64,000 nucleotides of DNA, taken from contig NW_024720773.1 of assembly GCF_018991925.1 (NCBI RefSeq), positions 2,836,577 through 2,900,576 of the forward strand, read 5' to 3'. The position numbers and the translations under genes are program-made. Below, piece by piece: positions 1-13,210 of the stretch; within the stretch, counting starts at the first letter, position 1, and the number at the start of each line of letters is the position of its first letter. Under the pieces are notes generated by a model, which was not told the origin of the DNA, ran no database searches, and was given only the letters and a program-made list of their open reading frames with translations. Source of the DNA: Homarus americanus. Its lineage: Eukaryota > Arthropoda > Malacostraca > Decapoda > Nephropidae.

Positions 1-493
1 AAAAGATGTTTAACTCATAACAAAAACATACATCAAAACACTCGTTTATAATCCTACTTTAATAAAATATTAAGTACCCTGTAATAACTTGTGAGTTGTA
101 AGACACTTCTGTCCCTATTGGTGTAAAAATAAACCCAAACAGCTAAACATCTCATCAGGTAATCCAAGGACAGATGGAGAGAAGTGTAAAATATCTTTCT
201 CTTCTTTTGTGAATATATTTTTGCATGATCCTGTTGACAATTTACCTGGGTGAAAGTACAGGTGGAAACCAATATGTCCTGCATCACATGTACAATAAGG
301 TGTTTCAAAAGAACCCAAAATCGTATTTTGGGTGAGCTCTCCACCATTCCCCATTCCAATAGTATCCAGTAACTCCCCCACAAAATTCTAGCCTTCTAGT
401 TCAACAGGAAGGGTTAGCTCCAGTACCTACAGTATTTCACTAATTGAGCCATATGTGAAACACTTCATATTGTGCTGGACACACTTATTACTG
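1..493. other. Unassigned AT-rich sequence
   Basis: No gene, repeat family or splice-bounded exon is recognised here. A minus-strand open frame at 115-381 has no motif I can name and does not resemble the SPRY domain expected next in the RSPRY1 gene, whose last visible exon is at 3377-3492. It could be intron or the flank of the decayed gene copy that follows. Confidence 0.3.
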
Positions 494-1619
494 TCAAAAT
501 AAGTGACACTGTAAAGAACCAGGATTGTTTTGGAAACAAATTACCTGAAAACAAATAAATATGAGACATATCATACTTGGTCTTATTTCTATGGATTTCC
601 TATCAGAGCCAATTGCCAAAACTAAGTCCTGCCTCAAATTTTCATCACTGCTCCTTCCTACAAATTCTGGTAGACTTTTGGTGGTGCAATCTGCTGGGTC
701 ATTCACTGGTGTTAATCCTCTGACAAATCTTTTGAACCTCTGGAACCCAGAAAAATTGTCCCAACAATTGGTGTTAAACTGGAGCCAATCCAGGTCTGAG
801 GAGGATATGTTCAGGATGGAGAAGAGCAGCCTGGAGTTGTTGCCCATCAACTGAGACAAACCTGTCTTGGAGCCATTATCAAGCCAGAAGGTTTCATCAA
901 TATCTGGGAACTTTGGTTTATCTGAAGGAAATTTGTCAGGTTTGAACTGACTAAAGAAAGCTTTTGCCACAGCCTCTCCTCACCAGGAAGTTCCTTGTCC
1001 ACCAGACAGAGGGGTACACGTTCCTCTGTGAGATATCACAAGTGTCACCTAACACTATTGAGACAACTGATGATGATGGTAGTTGTCCCACAACATGTGG
1101 TGCCTGACAAGCAGATCCTGAGGGGTGCTGGGGCAGGGGCACAAGCTGGATGAGCACACCTAAGCCTCCAATAACCATGGAAAAAGCTCACAAACTATGC
1201 CATCTGCTCAGTGTCAGGCAGGAAGGTCAGGAGGGTTAGCTACAGATAGTAGATGGACTGAGCCATGGGCCTAGTCTAGTGGTGTGCTCCAGAAAAATGG
1301 AACCTGAAGTTTGGAACTATTCCACCAAGGAAAACAACACAGAGCTGTACCACCTGCCAATAGGTCTCCCTCTCAAAGGTCATGTTGGAGAGACAGTTGT
1401 TGTAAAACTCCAACACTTTCTGTGTTTGATCATTCAGCTCAGATCCAGGTTGAGTAGTTCAGTCAAACTTCCAGAGAGTATCTCGTCAATATTATCCTTT
1501 ACTTTCAGCCACTTATCCTGGAGTCTCTGGAAAAGTCTCATCAGGACGTTGACTCTTCTTACTGCTGATCTTTGAAGCAACATCAGAGGTAACCTGTTTG
1601 ATGTGAACCTTTTACACAT
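494..1619 (-). pseudogene. Decayed copy of an uncharacterised multi-copy gene family (HLWYLTE-type)
   Basis: Read on the minus strand from 1619 down, the three frames together give a recognisable order of blocks: a stretch ending FRFHFSGAHH, then MAQSIYYL, then a damaged HL-YLTEERVPL block, then SQFKPDKFPSDKPKFP, then a segment with SRLLFSILN, DLDWLQ and GFQRFKRFVRGLTPVNDPA. I remember this block order from a large family of uncharacterised proteins repeated in arthropod and cnidarian genomes; I know no function for it and it may be linked to a mobile element. Stop codons fall after SGAHH and after YYL, and several frame changes are needed, so this copy cannot make a protein. The longest intact frame is 970-494. 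It lies in the 3' direction of the RSPRY1 exons and shares no domain with that protein. The alternative, a real multi-exon gene with very short introns, is less likely because the breaks lack good splice sites. Confidence 0.45.
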
Positions 1620-2005
1620 TTCTTCTACAGTCTAAGGAGAGAAGAGTTCTGTCCAGGAGCTTCTCAGTTAGAGTACAAACACTCTGGTATTTTCCAGTAT
1701 TACATGATATAGTGCCAAATACTTTTCGGGAATTGTGAGGGCAGCGCACACACTGAGAAACATCATGGCGACGCAGGTAAACTGCATGCATTTTCTTTTT
1801 GTTGGCCATGGGTGTGCACAGTGATATGAATTACAGTAATGAAATACCCAGTAGTTGCTAACAAAACTTACATGTGTCCAGATCACGTTGCACTTTGAAA
1901 TTTGTCCCATTATTATTATGCATGAGTTATTAACATTTATATTGGGACATCTATATTGGGACACCCGGTATAATACCAACCAGCACCTGGAGCCAACCCT
2001 TTCTG
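1620..2005. other. Unassigned sequence before the minisatellite
   Basis: A minus-strand open frame at 1809-1612 may extend the neighbouring decayed gene copy upstream, but no motif supports this. A short doubled phrase (atattgggacatctatattgggacacc) occurs near 1940-1966. Nothing else is recognised. Confidence 0.25.
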
Positions 2006-2405
2006 TTGAGCTACAAGGACCACCTGTACAGTGATGAAGGTACAGGTGATAGGTGTCTGGGACCACCTGTACAGTGATGGAGGTACAGGCGACAGGTCTA
2101 AACCATTATGTCCAGGACCACCTGTACAATGATGTAGGTACAGGTGACAGGTGTCTGGGACCACCTGTACAGTGATGTAGGTACAGGCGACAGGTCTAAA
2201 CCATTATGTCCAGGACCACCTGTACAATGATGTAGGTACAGGTGACAGGTGTCTGGGACCACCTGTACAGTGATGTAGGTACAGGCGACAGGTCTAAACC
2301 ATTATGTCCAGGACCACCTGTACAATGATGTAGGTACAGGTGACAGGTGTCTGGGACCAATGTACAGTGATGTAGGTACAGGTGACAGGTGTCTGAGACC
2401 ACCTA
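2006..2405. repeat. Minisatellite, ~96-bp compound unit
   Basis: The phrase accacctgtacagtgatg recurs with two alternating spacers, one containing acaggcgacaggtctaaacc and one containing acaggtgacaggtgtctggg. Together they form a unit of about 96 bases made of two related halves, with about four full copies. The last copy is eroded. Minus-strand open frames through the array are produced by the periodicity. Confidence 0.85.
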
Positions 2406-2463
2406 AAAGGGATCATCACATGACTATACCTGTAATGTAAGATGGAACTTTGCTTTTTGATTA

Positions 2464-3272
2464 ATCCTGCAAGGTCATGTAAGGTCAGTCACTCCACAAG
2501 GTCATGTAAGGTCAGTCACTCCACAAGGTCATGTAAGGTCTGTTACTCCACAAGGTCATGTAAGGTCTGTTACTTCATAATGTCATGTAAGGTCAGTCAC
2601 TCCACAAGGTCATGTAAGGTCTGTTACTCCACAAGGTCATGTAAGGTCAGTCACTCCACAAGGTCATGTAAGGTCAGTCACTCCACAAGGTCATGTAAGG
2701 TCAGTTACTCCACAAGGTCATGTAAGGTCAGTCACTCCACAAGGTCATGTAAGGTCAGTCACTCCACAAGGTCATGTAAGGTCTGTTACTCCACAAGGTC
2801 ATGTAAGGTCAGTCACTCCACAAGGTCATGTAAGATCTGTTACTCCACAAGGTCATGTAAGGTCTGTTACTTCATAATGTCATGTAAGGTCAGTCACTCC
2901 ACAAGGTCATGTAAGGTCTGTTACTCCACAAGGTCATGGTCAAGGTCTGTTACTCCACAAGGTCATGTAGGTCAGTCACTCCACAAGGTCATGTAAGGTC
3001 AGTCACCCACAAGGTCATGTAAGGTCTGTTACTCCACAAGGTCATGTAAGGTCAGTCACTCCACAAGGTCATGTAAGGTCTGTTACTCCACAAGGTCATG
3101 TAAGGTCAGTCACTCCACAAGGTCATGTAAGGTCTGTTACTCCACAACGTCATGTAAGGTCAGTCACTCCACAAGGTCATGTAAGGTCTGTTACTCCACA
3201 ACGTCATGTAAGGTCAGTCACTCCACAAGGTCATGTAAGGTCTGTTACTCCACAAGGTCATTGAAGGTCAGT
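2464..3272. repeat. Minisatellite, 27-bp unit (aaggtcatgtaaggtcagtcactccac)
   Basis: About thirty head-to-tail copies of a 27-base unit alternate between two variants, ggtcagtcactccac and ggtctgttactccac. A segment containing two unusual 'acttcataatgtcatg' units appears twice (near 2572 and 2872), which indicates block duplication inside the array. Because 27 is divisible by three the array stays open in one frame and gives a 9-residue SCKVSHSTR-like repeat. There is no sign that it is translated. Confidence 0.92.
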
Positions 3273-3328
3273 CCAACAGGAACAAACCTCCTACTATTGT
3301 CAAAACTGAAATAAAAACTAATAAGTTA

Positions 3329-4837
<1,509 letters not shown>

Positions 4838-6648
4838 GCTGGTCATTAATGTTCAAGTACATGATCACTGATGTTACTATCTCAGGTCATTAATGTTCAA
4901 GTACATGATCACCGATGTTACTATCTCAGGTCATTAATGTTCAAGTACATGATCACTGATGTTACTATCTCAGGTCATTAATGTTCAAGTACATGATCAC
5001 CGATGTTACTATCTCAGGTCATTAATGTTCAAGTACATGATCATGTTACTATCTCAGGTCATGTTACATGATCACCGATGTTACTATCTCAGGTCATTAA
5101 TGTTCAAGTACATGATCACTGATGTTACTATCTCAGGTCATTAATGTTCAAGTACATGATCACTGATGTTACTATCTCAGGTCATTAATGTTCAAGTACA
5201 TGATCACCGATGTTACTATCTAGTCATTAATGTTCAAGTACATGATCACTGATGTTACTATCTCAGGTCATTAATGTTCAATATGATCACTGATGTTACT
5301 ATCTCAGGTCATTAATGTTCAAGTACATGATCACTGATGTTACTATCTCAGGTCATTAATGTTCAAGTACATGATCACTGATGTTACTATCTCAGGTCAT
5401 TAATGTTCAAGTACATGATCACCGATGTTACTATCTCAGGTCATTAATGTTCAAGTACATGATCACTGATGTTACTATCTCAGGTCATTAATGTTCAAGT
5501 ACATGATCACCGATGTTACTATCTCAGGTCATTAATGTTCAAGTACATGATCACTGATGTTACTATCTCAGGTCATTAATGTTCAAGTACATGATCACTG
5601 ATGTTACTATCTCAGGTCATTAATGTTCAAGTACATGATCACTGATGTTACTATCTCAGGTCATTAATGTTCAAGTACATGATCACTGATGTTACTATCT
5701 CAGGTCATTAATGTTCAAGTACATGATCACTGATGTTACTATCTCAGGTCATTAATGTTCAAGTACATGATCACCGATGTTACTATCTCAGGTCATTAAT
5801 GTTCAAGTACATGATCACTGATGTTACTATCTCAGGTCATTAATGTTCAAGTACATGATCACTGATGTTACTATCTCAGGTCATTAATGTTCAAGTACAT
5901 GATCACTGATGTTACTATCTCAGGTCATTAATGTTCACATGATCACTGATGTTACTCATCCATGTCATACTATCTCAGGTCATTAATGTTCAAGTACATG
6001 ATCACTGATGTTACTATCTCAGGTCATTAATGTTCAAGTACATGATCACCGATGTTACTATCTCAGGTCATTAATGTTCAAGTACATGATCACTGATGTT
6101 ACTATCTCAGGTCATTAATGTTCAAGTACATGATCACTGATGTTACTATCTCAGGTCATTAATGTTCAAGTACATGATCACTGATGTTACTATCTCAGGT
6201 CATTAATGTTCAAGTACATGATCACTGATGTTACTATCTCAGGTCATTAATGTTCAAGTACATGATCACTGATGTTACTATCTCAGGTCATTAATGTTCA
6301 AGTACATGATCACCGATGTTACTATCTCAGGTCATTAATGTTCAAGTACATGATCACTGATGTTACTATCTCAGGTCATTAATGTTCAAGTACATGATCA
6401 CTGATGTTACTATCTCAGGTCATTAATGTTCAAGTACATGATCACTGATGTTACTATCTCAGGTCATTAATGTTCAAGTACATGATCACTGATGTTACTA
6501 TCTCAGGTCATTAATGTTCAAGGACATGATCACTGATGTTACTATCTCAGGTCATTAATGTTCAAGTACATGATCACTGATGTTACTATCTCAGGTCATT
6601 AATGTTCAAGTACATGATCACTGATGTTACTATCTCAGGTCATTAATG
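4838..6648. repeat. Minisatellite, 44-bp unit, ~41 copies
   Basis: The unit runs from tcaggtcattaatgttcaag to tacatgatcactgatgttac plus tatc, 44 bases, and is very homogeneous over 1.8 kb. Scattered copies carry caccgatg instead of cactgatg. In the second half these variants fall at about 5508, 5772, 6047 and 6311, close to every six units. A few copies have small deletions (near 5040, 5221, 5281) and one has an insertion near 5950. It is intronic to RSPRY1. Confidence 0.95.
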
Positions 6649-6837
6649 TACTAGAACGTTTTCTAAATATACTTTTCCTGAGTCTTTGAAACTGAGTCTA
6701 GCTACCATAATCTGTTGGCTGGTGGTGACTTACTAACTGGTATCTGGCATCTTGTGTAAACCTTTCCCACCACTCAGCATTGAGGGGAACCCCCCCCCCC
6801 CTCATCTCTTCCCACAGTCGAGGCCACAATTTTATTT

Positions 6838-7162
<325 letters not shown>

Positions 7163-7192
7163 GAACCATATATATAAAATTTAAAACAAAAA

Positions 7193-7395
7193 TCAATAGT
7201 GAGAAACGATATACATACTGTATATTGTGTTGTCAGGGAAACAATTGAGACCCTACAACTGTGTGTAAATGAGGAAGAAAGTCAGATCATCAACCTGGGT
7301 CTTGGTTACATATGGCAGCAGGGTCTACCATTAGACAACACATTATGCTTCCAATATCTTCCTCCCTGTTTGATATCTGCCTACTACCTACGCAG
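7193..7395 (+). repeat. Unclassified interspersed repeat, copy 1
   Basis: About 200 bases from gtgagaaacgatatacatac to ccaatatcttcctccctg match 15735-15957 on the opposite strand over nearly the whole length, including the phrase tatggcagcagggtctacca. A shorter partial copy is at 60863-60930. No coding capacity or terminal repeats are seen. Confidence 0.75.
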
Positions 7396-7737
7396 TAGAG
7401 TCTCGATAGCCATGGAAAGTGAACGTAACTCAATCAGGATTAGATATACGTACTCTGAATTATTTGGTAGGGGTGAAGATGAACATGGTAATGACAGAGG
7501 CATATATTGATACTGAAGGTGATGACAATGATAGTGACGCCGGACTACATGTTTGAACAGGAGGAAAGTAATGATGATGACAATGATGAGTGGCAAGTGG
7601 AGGAGAGAGGATTGCTGCCCTCCCCACCTCCAGGAACATCCAGTACTCCCTCCACTTCACTGACCTCTACCACTCCCAGTCCCACTGTATGGTTACATCC
7701 CTTCACACTCCTCCTCCCTCCACACTTCCCCAGATAG
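7396..7737 (+). other. Acid-rich open frame, unknown
   Basis: Frames at 7396-7510 and 7507-7737 give a serine/aspartate-rich stretch ([18 protein letters not shown]) followed by a Pro/Ser/Thr-rich segment ([16 protein letters not shown]). Such low-complexity stretches occur at the N-terminus of some transposases, but no catalytic or DNA-binding motif is present, so no function is assigned. It runs directly into the GGAT array. Confidence 0.25.
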
Positions 7738-8250
7738 ATGAACAGATGGATGAATGGATGGATGGATGAATGAATGAATGAATGAAGAGATGGATGGATG
7801 AAGGACTGAACAGATATGTGGATGGATGGATGGATGAACAGATGGAGGAATGGATGGATGGATGAACAGATGGAGGAATGGATGGATGGATAGATGGATG
7901 GATGAACAGATGGATGGATGAATGAACAGATGGATGGATGAGCAGATGGATGGATGGATGGATGGACGTATGGATGGATGGATGAACAGATGGGTGGATG
8001 GATGGACGTACAGATGGATGGATGGATAGATGGATGGATGAACAGATGGATGGATGGATGGATGAACAGATGGATGGATGGATGAACAGATGGATGGATG
8101 GATGGATGGATATATGGATGTATGGATGAACAGATGGGTGGATGGATAGATGGATGGATGGATGGATTGATTGATTGATGAACAGATGGATAGATGGATG
8201 GATGAACAGATGGATGGATGGATGGATGGAAGAATGAACAGGTGGAGGGA
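7738..8250. repeat. GGAT tetranucleotide/minisatellite array, left part
   Basis: Degenerate (GGAT)n with regularly interspersed gaacagat, so that units like gatggatggatgaacagatg recur. The same array resumes at 9945-10150 beyond the LINE, so the LINE split one array into two. Confidence 0.9.
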
Positions 8251-9944
8251 TGTTCATTGAACAGCTACTTCTTATCAGTTTTCACAGAAGAAATTTGCGA
8301 TGAAATTCCAGAGGTGGAACTGATATTTAAGGGAAAGGAAGAAGAGAAATTAAAGAATATCACTATCAGAAAAGAGGATGTTCTTAAGAAGATAAATAAA
8401 CTAAAGAAAACAAAATCCCCAGGGCCGGATGAAATTTTCCCTCGAGTCATGAAAGAGTGTAGGGAACAGATTAGCGGACCCCTCGTAAACTTATTTACAA
8501 AATCATTAGACACTGGAGTTGTGCCACACTTGTGGAAACAGGCAAATGTAGTACCCATATTCAAAAAGGGAGACAGAGCATCAGCGTCAAATTATCGGCC
8601 GATCAGTTTGACGTCAGTAGTGGGGAAATTTCTTGAATCAATTATAGCAGATAGCATCCGATCGCATCTGGAGAAAAGCAAATTAATCTACGACTCTCAA
8701 CATGGGTTTACAAAGGGAAAATCATGTCTAACAAATCTGCTAACGTTTTTTAGGAAAGTCTTCGAGGTAGCAGATAATGACGAAAATTACGATGTTATTT
8801 ACTTAGACTTTAGCAAAGCATTTGACAGAGTACCGCATCAGAGGCTTCTGAGAAAAATTAAGGCCCATGTTATCGAGGGGGAAAGTTTTAAATTGGATAA
8901 AATCATGGCTCACCGATCGAATGCAGAGGGTCAGCGTAGATGGTGTTAAATCTGAGTGGGGCCGTGTAACCAGTGGGGTTCCCCAGGGGTCAGTACTTGG
9001 CCCACTCTTGTTCATAATCTACATAAACGATCTAGATACTGGGATCAGCAGTGACATAAGCAAGTTTGCGGATGACACCAAAATAGGGCGGCAAATTAAT
9101 TCAGGGCAGGATGCAAATGCATTACAGGAGGATCTAAATAAACTGCAGGGGTGGTCTGAAAAATGGCAAATTAAATTCAACACCAGCAAGTGCAGCGTAC
9201 TTAATATTGGAAGAACAAATACTTATAATGTATACAGCCTTAACAACATCAACCTAGAGAAGTCGACTTGTGAAAGAGACCTAGGGGTACTTGTAAGCAC
9301 GGACCTACGGCCTAGAAAACAGTGCGTTAATGTTCGAAATAAGGCAAACAGAGTATTGGGTTTTATATCTAGAAGTGTAAGTAACAAGAGTGCAGAGGTC
9401 TTATTGCAACTATATCTTGCGCTAGTCAGGCCGCACCTCGATTATGCAGTTCAGTTCTGGTGCCCCTATTATAGAATGGATATAAATTCACTAGAGTCGG
9501 TGCAGCGAAGAATGACAAAAATGATTCAGGGACTTAGAAACCTTCCATATCAGGATAGGTTAAAGAAACTTAACTTGCATTCCCTAGAAAGACGAAGAGT
9601 GCGGGGAGATATGATAGAAGTATTTAAGTGGGTGAAAGGAATCAATAAAGGGGATATAGATAAAGTTCTTATAATATCCGAGCAGGATAGGACTCGGAGC
9701 AACGGATTCAAGTTGGATAAGTTTAGGTTTAGGAGGGAGATAGGAAGAAACTGGTTCACAAATAGGGTGGTGGATGAGTGGAACAAGCTTAGCAACTTTG
9801 TAGTAAGTGCGGGAACTCTGGAAAGTTTCAAAAGGAGGCTAGATAGATTCATGGATGATAGAGAGTGGTAGTAACTCTCGACAGGAGCTGCCATGCACAG
9901 GCCAACCGGCCTATTGCAGACTCCTTATTTTCTTATGTTCTTAT
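8251..9944 (+). mobile_element. 5'-truncated LINE (jockey/CR1-like) with frameshifted RT
   Basis: A non-LTR retrotransposon remnant. It starts inside the reverse transcriptase ORF and ends in a short 3' UTR whose tail is ttattttcttatgttcttat. Both flanks are the same GGAT array, so it inserted there. The total of 1.69 kb is only the 3' half to third of a complete element, typical of 5' truncation in target-primed reverse transcription. Confidence 0.9.
8252..9871 (+). pseudogene. LINE reverse transcriptase, one frameshift
   Basis: The frame beginning near 8252 encodes the fingers and palm of a LINE reverse transcriptase: KSPGPDEI, VPIFKKGD, NYRPISLTS, and the first catalytic aspartate in YLDFSKAFDRVPH. 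Around 8875-8885, in a G-rich run, the frame shifts and continues as LNWIKSWLTDR, SGVPQGSVLGPLLF and FADDTKIG, which carries the catalytic aspartate pair. The thumb and C-terminal part (RPHLDYAVQFW, LERRRVRGDMIEVFKW) run to a stop at 9871. The upstream endonuclease is missing. With only one frameshift and no other stop this is one of the better preserved elements in the window, but it is not functional. The motifs suggest the jockey superfamily; CR1/L2-like clades are equally possible. Confidence 0.9.
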
Positions 9945-10150
9945 GGATGGATGGATGGATGTAAGTATGGATGGATGGATGAACAGACGGATGGATGGAT
10001 GGACAGATGGATGCATGAACAGATGGATGGATGACCAGATGTACAGATGGATGAACAGACATATGGATGGTTGGACAGATGGATGGATGGACAGATGGAT
10101 GAACAAATGGATGGATGGATGGGTGAACAGATGTATGGATGGATGGACAA
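9945..10150. repeat. GGAT array, right part
   Basis: Continuation of the tetranucleotide array at 7738-8250, again with gaacagat-type interruptions, after the inserted LINE. Confidence 0.9.
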
Positions 10151-10221
10151 GTACAGGTTGACAACCCTTTATCCGAAATTCCGAAAAGCTCTGAAAACCG
10201 AAAGTTTTCTTTGGGGGTCAT

Positions 10222-10310
10222 ATTTTTTTTAACAGGGATTAGCCCACCCGGTCATAGATCACTGACACACATCAGGGTCTGGAGGGCGAAAATGTAATAG
10301 TAATAATAAT
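10222..10310 (+). repeat. Short retroelement tail, copy 2
   Basis: Carries ggattagcccacccggtcat, ctgacacacatcagggtctg and ggcgaaaatgtaatag, then TAA repeats; a relative of 6838-7162 and of the inverted copy at 10615-10715. Confidence 0.65.
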
Positions 10311-10311
10311 T

Positions 10312-10378
10312 ATAATAATAATAATTTTTCATAGTAAATAAAAATTTTAATAAAAATACACCAAAATAAAATAATATA

Positions 10379-10435
<57 letters not shown>

Positions 10436-10490
10436 TATAATAATAAAATTAATAAAAATAACAATAGTACAGGAGTACTAAAAATAATAA

Positions 10491-10549
<59 letters not shown>

Positions 10550-10560
10550 TAAAGAAATAC
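10312..10560. repeat. (TAA)n-rich spacer
   Basis: Imperfect AAT/TAA trinucleotide repeats fill the middle of the TIR element, interrupted by ataaaaattttaataaaaat-like phrases. No other signal is seen. Confidence 0.9.
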
Positions 10561-10614
10561 AAGAATGAAAAAAAGATCAAAAGTGAGAAACACGACCTAG
10601 ACCAATGAATTATT

Positions 10615-10715
10615 ATTATTATTATCATTATAATTTGTATTATATTTTCGCCCCCCAGGCCCTGATGTGGGTCAGTGATCTATGCCCGGGTGGGCTAATA
10701 CACATTAAGAAAAAA
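10615..10715 (-). repeat. Short retroelement tail, copy 3 (inverted)
   Basis: On the minus strand this reads attagcccacccgggcatag, ctgacccacatcagggcctg, gcgaaaatataatacaaatt, then ATA repeats, in opposite orientation to the copy at 10222. Confidence 0.65.
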
Positions 10716-10940
10716 AAAAACTAACCATTCTAAAAAACCGAAAAATTCCGAAATCCGAAATGCCTCTGGCCCCAAGGATTCCGGATAAGGGATTGTCAAC
10801 CTGTATATACAAGCAGAACAATATTTTTCTCCTAGGTGACAGTAGTGGGGTGTAGTTGTATCTGCCAGGAGAGACCTTCCCCTTATATTATGGCTTGGTC
10901 ATTTATATATAATAAATATATCTTCCTTACTATGACATCA

Positions 10941-11408
<468 letters not shown>

Positions 11409-11639
11409 TTATAAAGAAGCATTACAGTACTTGAGGGAGAGATAATTCCACATTTCTATACTGTATTGTGTGTATTGTATACTAACAACCTGGTAATATA
11501 AAAGTGACTATAACCAAGTTTGGATTAACACAAACTAAATATTTCTGCAAAATTATGAATATTAACCCAGATAATGGTGATATATGATGTTGTGATCTTG
11601 AAGACTATAGTAGTGTTAATATTAACCCAGATAATGGTG

Positions 11640-12484
11640 ATATATGACCATGTGATCTTGAACACTGATACTCCACAGCCAACTCTCCCCCTGATAATGC
11701 CAATCTCTTTGGCACCTTATTCTCCTCTAACTCCACTCTATCCCTCCTACTCCTGCTCCTCCTACTGAACCTGTGCACTTTCCTATAATCTCCACTCATA
11801 GGGTTGCTGGTGTGTTATCCAGGTTGGATGTGAGTAAGGCGAATGGACTGGACGGAATACCCCCTCGTGTTCTGAGGGAGTGTGCTGAAGCTCTGGCCCC
11901 TGTGCTTGCTCTCCTCTTTTGCCTTTGCCTCAAAACCCAAACATTTCCTTCTTCTTGGAAGCATGCCTTGGTTCAGCCCATCTGGAAGAAGGGTGACCAT
12001 TCTAATCCCTCTAACTATTGCTCCATTGCCCTAACTTCATCCCTCTCTAAGATTTTTTAAACTACAGTACCTTAAACTCTCATTTTCTCCGTCACCTTGA
12101 ACACCTTTCTCTTTTGTCGGATCACCAGTATGGCTTTCGCCAGGCGAGATCTACTGGTGATCTGCTCTCCTACTGCACCCATCTTTGGCCATCCTCTCTT
12201 AGGGATTATGGGGAAACTTTCGTCGTGATCCTCGACATCTCCAAAGCATTTGACAGGTTATGGCACAAGTCTTTGCTTTCCAAACTTCCCTCTTATGGTT
12301 TCTCTCCCCCACTTTGTTCTCTAATCTCTAACTTCCTTGAGAACCAATCCATGGCAGTTGTTGTCGTGGGATTGATCTCTCGCTCTTTATCTACCAATAG
12401 TGGTGTCCCAGAGGGCTCTGTTCTTTCACCTACTCTCTTCCTTCTAATCACCTACACCTTTCTGCCTTCTCACTCCACATTTTA
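11640..12484 (+). pseudogene. Jockey-type LINE fragment, reverse transcriptase
   Basis: This encodes the N-terminal part of a jockey-clade reverse transcriptase: LSRLDVSKANGLDGIPPRVL, FPSSWKHALV, KKGDHSNPSNY, a damaged ALTSSLSKIF with a stop at about 12058, then DHQYGFRQARSTGDLL, the first catalytic aspartate in ILDISKAFDRLWH, and SGVPEGSVLSPTLFLL. It ends abruptly before the Y/F-ADD box. The upstream stretch from 11640, encoding a Pro/Ser/Leu-rich segment, also matches the copy at 19100-21215. The Gln of the usual SGVPQGSV motif is Glu here. It is truncated at both ends, with at least one frameshift between 12058 and 12114, and cannot be active. It lies in the RSPRY1 intron between exons at 14767 and 11321. 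Confidence 0.88.
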
Positions 12485-13208
12485 AAATGTTATGTAATGT
12501 AATGTTGAAGGGATACAACTTTGCTCATTTATACTTATACTTATCACAATCTCCCTAAAATTACTTTAGGTTTTGTGTTTATTCAAGACATCTTCAGGTC
12601 ATGAGACCCACTAATCCCCCACCCAAGAAAGGGTGACCTGACATTCCATCAGAGGTCAGTAATATGAGACCACTAATCCCCCACCCTACCTCCACCTGAC
12701 ATTGTGTCAAGTCAGGTCAGGTCCTCCCAAAAAAAAATACTTTAACTTTCGGTTTTAATCAAGACATTTTCAGAAAATTCTCTCGATTTTCAACCATGGA
12801 AAATTTGTTCCCAAAGCCAGAAATTTTGGGAAAATTCCAGCTTTGGGAATGATTTTCCGAGCAAATTTCAATTCTGGCTATCGGACATTTCCGGGTTTGA
12901 GGGATTATGGCTAACGGAGATGAAGTATTACTGGATTTAAAATTTTCTAACCTCCTTCACTGTAGTGGTAATGCATTGTAATCATTTGCATTTTGATATT
13001 CCAGATATTTAACAATATTTTAGATTATAACAGGTCTCATTACCAATTGTGAACACATTTAGTCTGAATAAATGTACAGCTACATGAACATTTTCTTTGA
13101 ACCAATCAGCTATTCGTAGCTATAGACAAGGGGTATGGCTTATGGGTAAGGTTAGTGCGGAAACAGTATAGGCTAGTGACTAGTGCTATTATTTCAAGGC
13201 AGCGTATG
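12485..13208. other. Intronic sequence, partly duplicated
   Basis: Two related stretches, 12560-12625 and 12655-12775, share actaatcccccaccc and ggttttg/ggtttta-tcaagaca-ttttcag phrases in direct orientation, so an old short duplication is likely. A pogo-like fragment may lie around 12785-12915 (gggtttgagggattatggct), but no second terminus was found. No coding sequence. Confidence 0.35.
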
Positions 13209-13210
13209 TA

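Larger units (their letters stand above)
10154..10803. mobile_element. pogo/Tigger-type TIR element with palindromic core
   Basis: The left end reads CAGGTTGACAACCCTTTATC and the right end, on the other strand, CAGGTTGACAATCCCTTATC; both are flanked by TA (10152-10153, 10804-10805), the target duplicated by pogo and mariner transposases. The inverted ends continue with CCGAAA-rich sequence. There is no transposase, so it is non-autonomous. The interior is almost symmetrical: the retroelement tail at 10222-10310 and its opposite-strand relative at 10615-10715 sit at mirror positions, each next to an A/T run and TAA repeats. Confidence 0.85.

Noticed and set aside
115..381. Possible SPRY-domain exon of RSPRY1
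   Set aside because: Residue pattern does not match the SPRY start expected after ISPDGLQ, and no acceptor in the right phase was found.
2442..2996. 184-codon frame with SCKVSHSTR repeats, considered as a secreted Cys-rich repeat protein
   Set aside because: The 27-bp unit is a multiple of three, which explains the open frame; there is no signal peptide, the downstream array breaks frame by indels and no splice-bounded context exists.
4838..6648. CRISPR-like array
   Set aside because: Units are directly adjacent with no unique spacers, in a spliced eukaryotic gene; it is a minisatellite.
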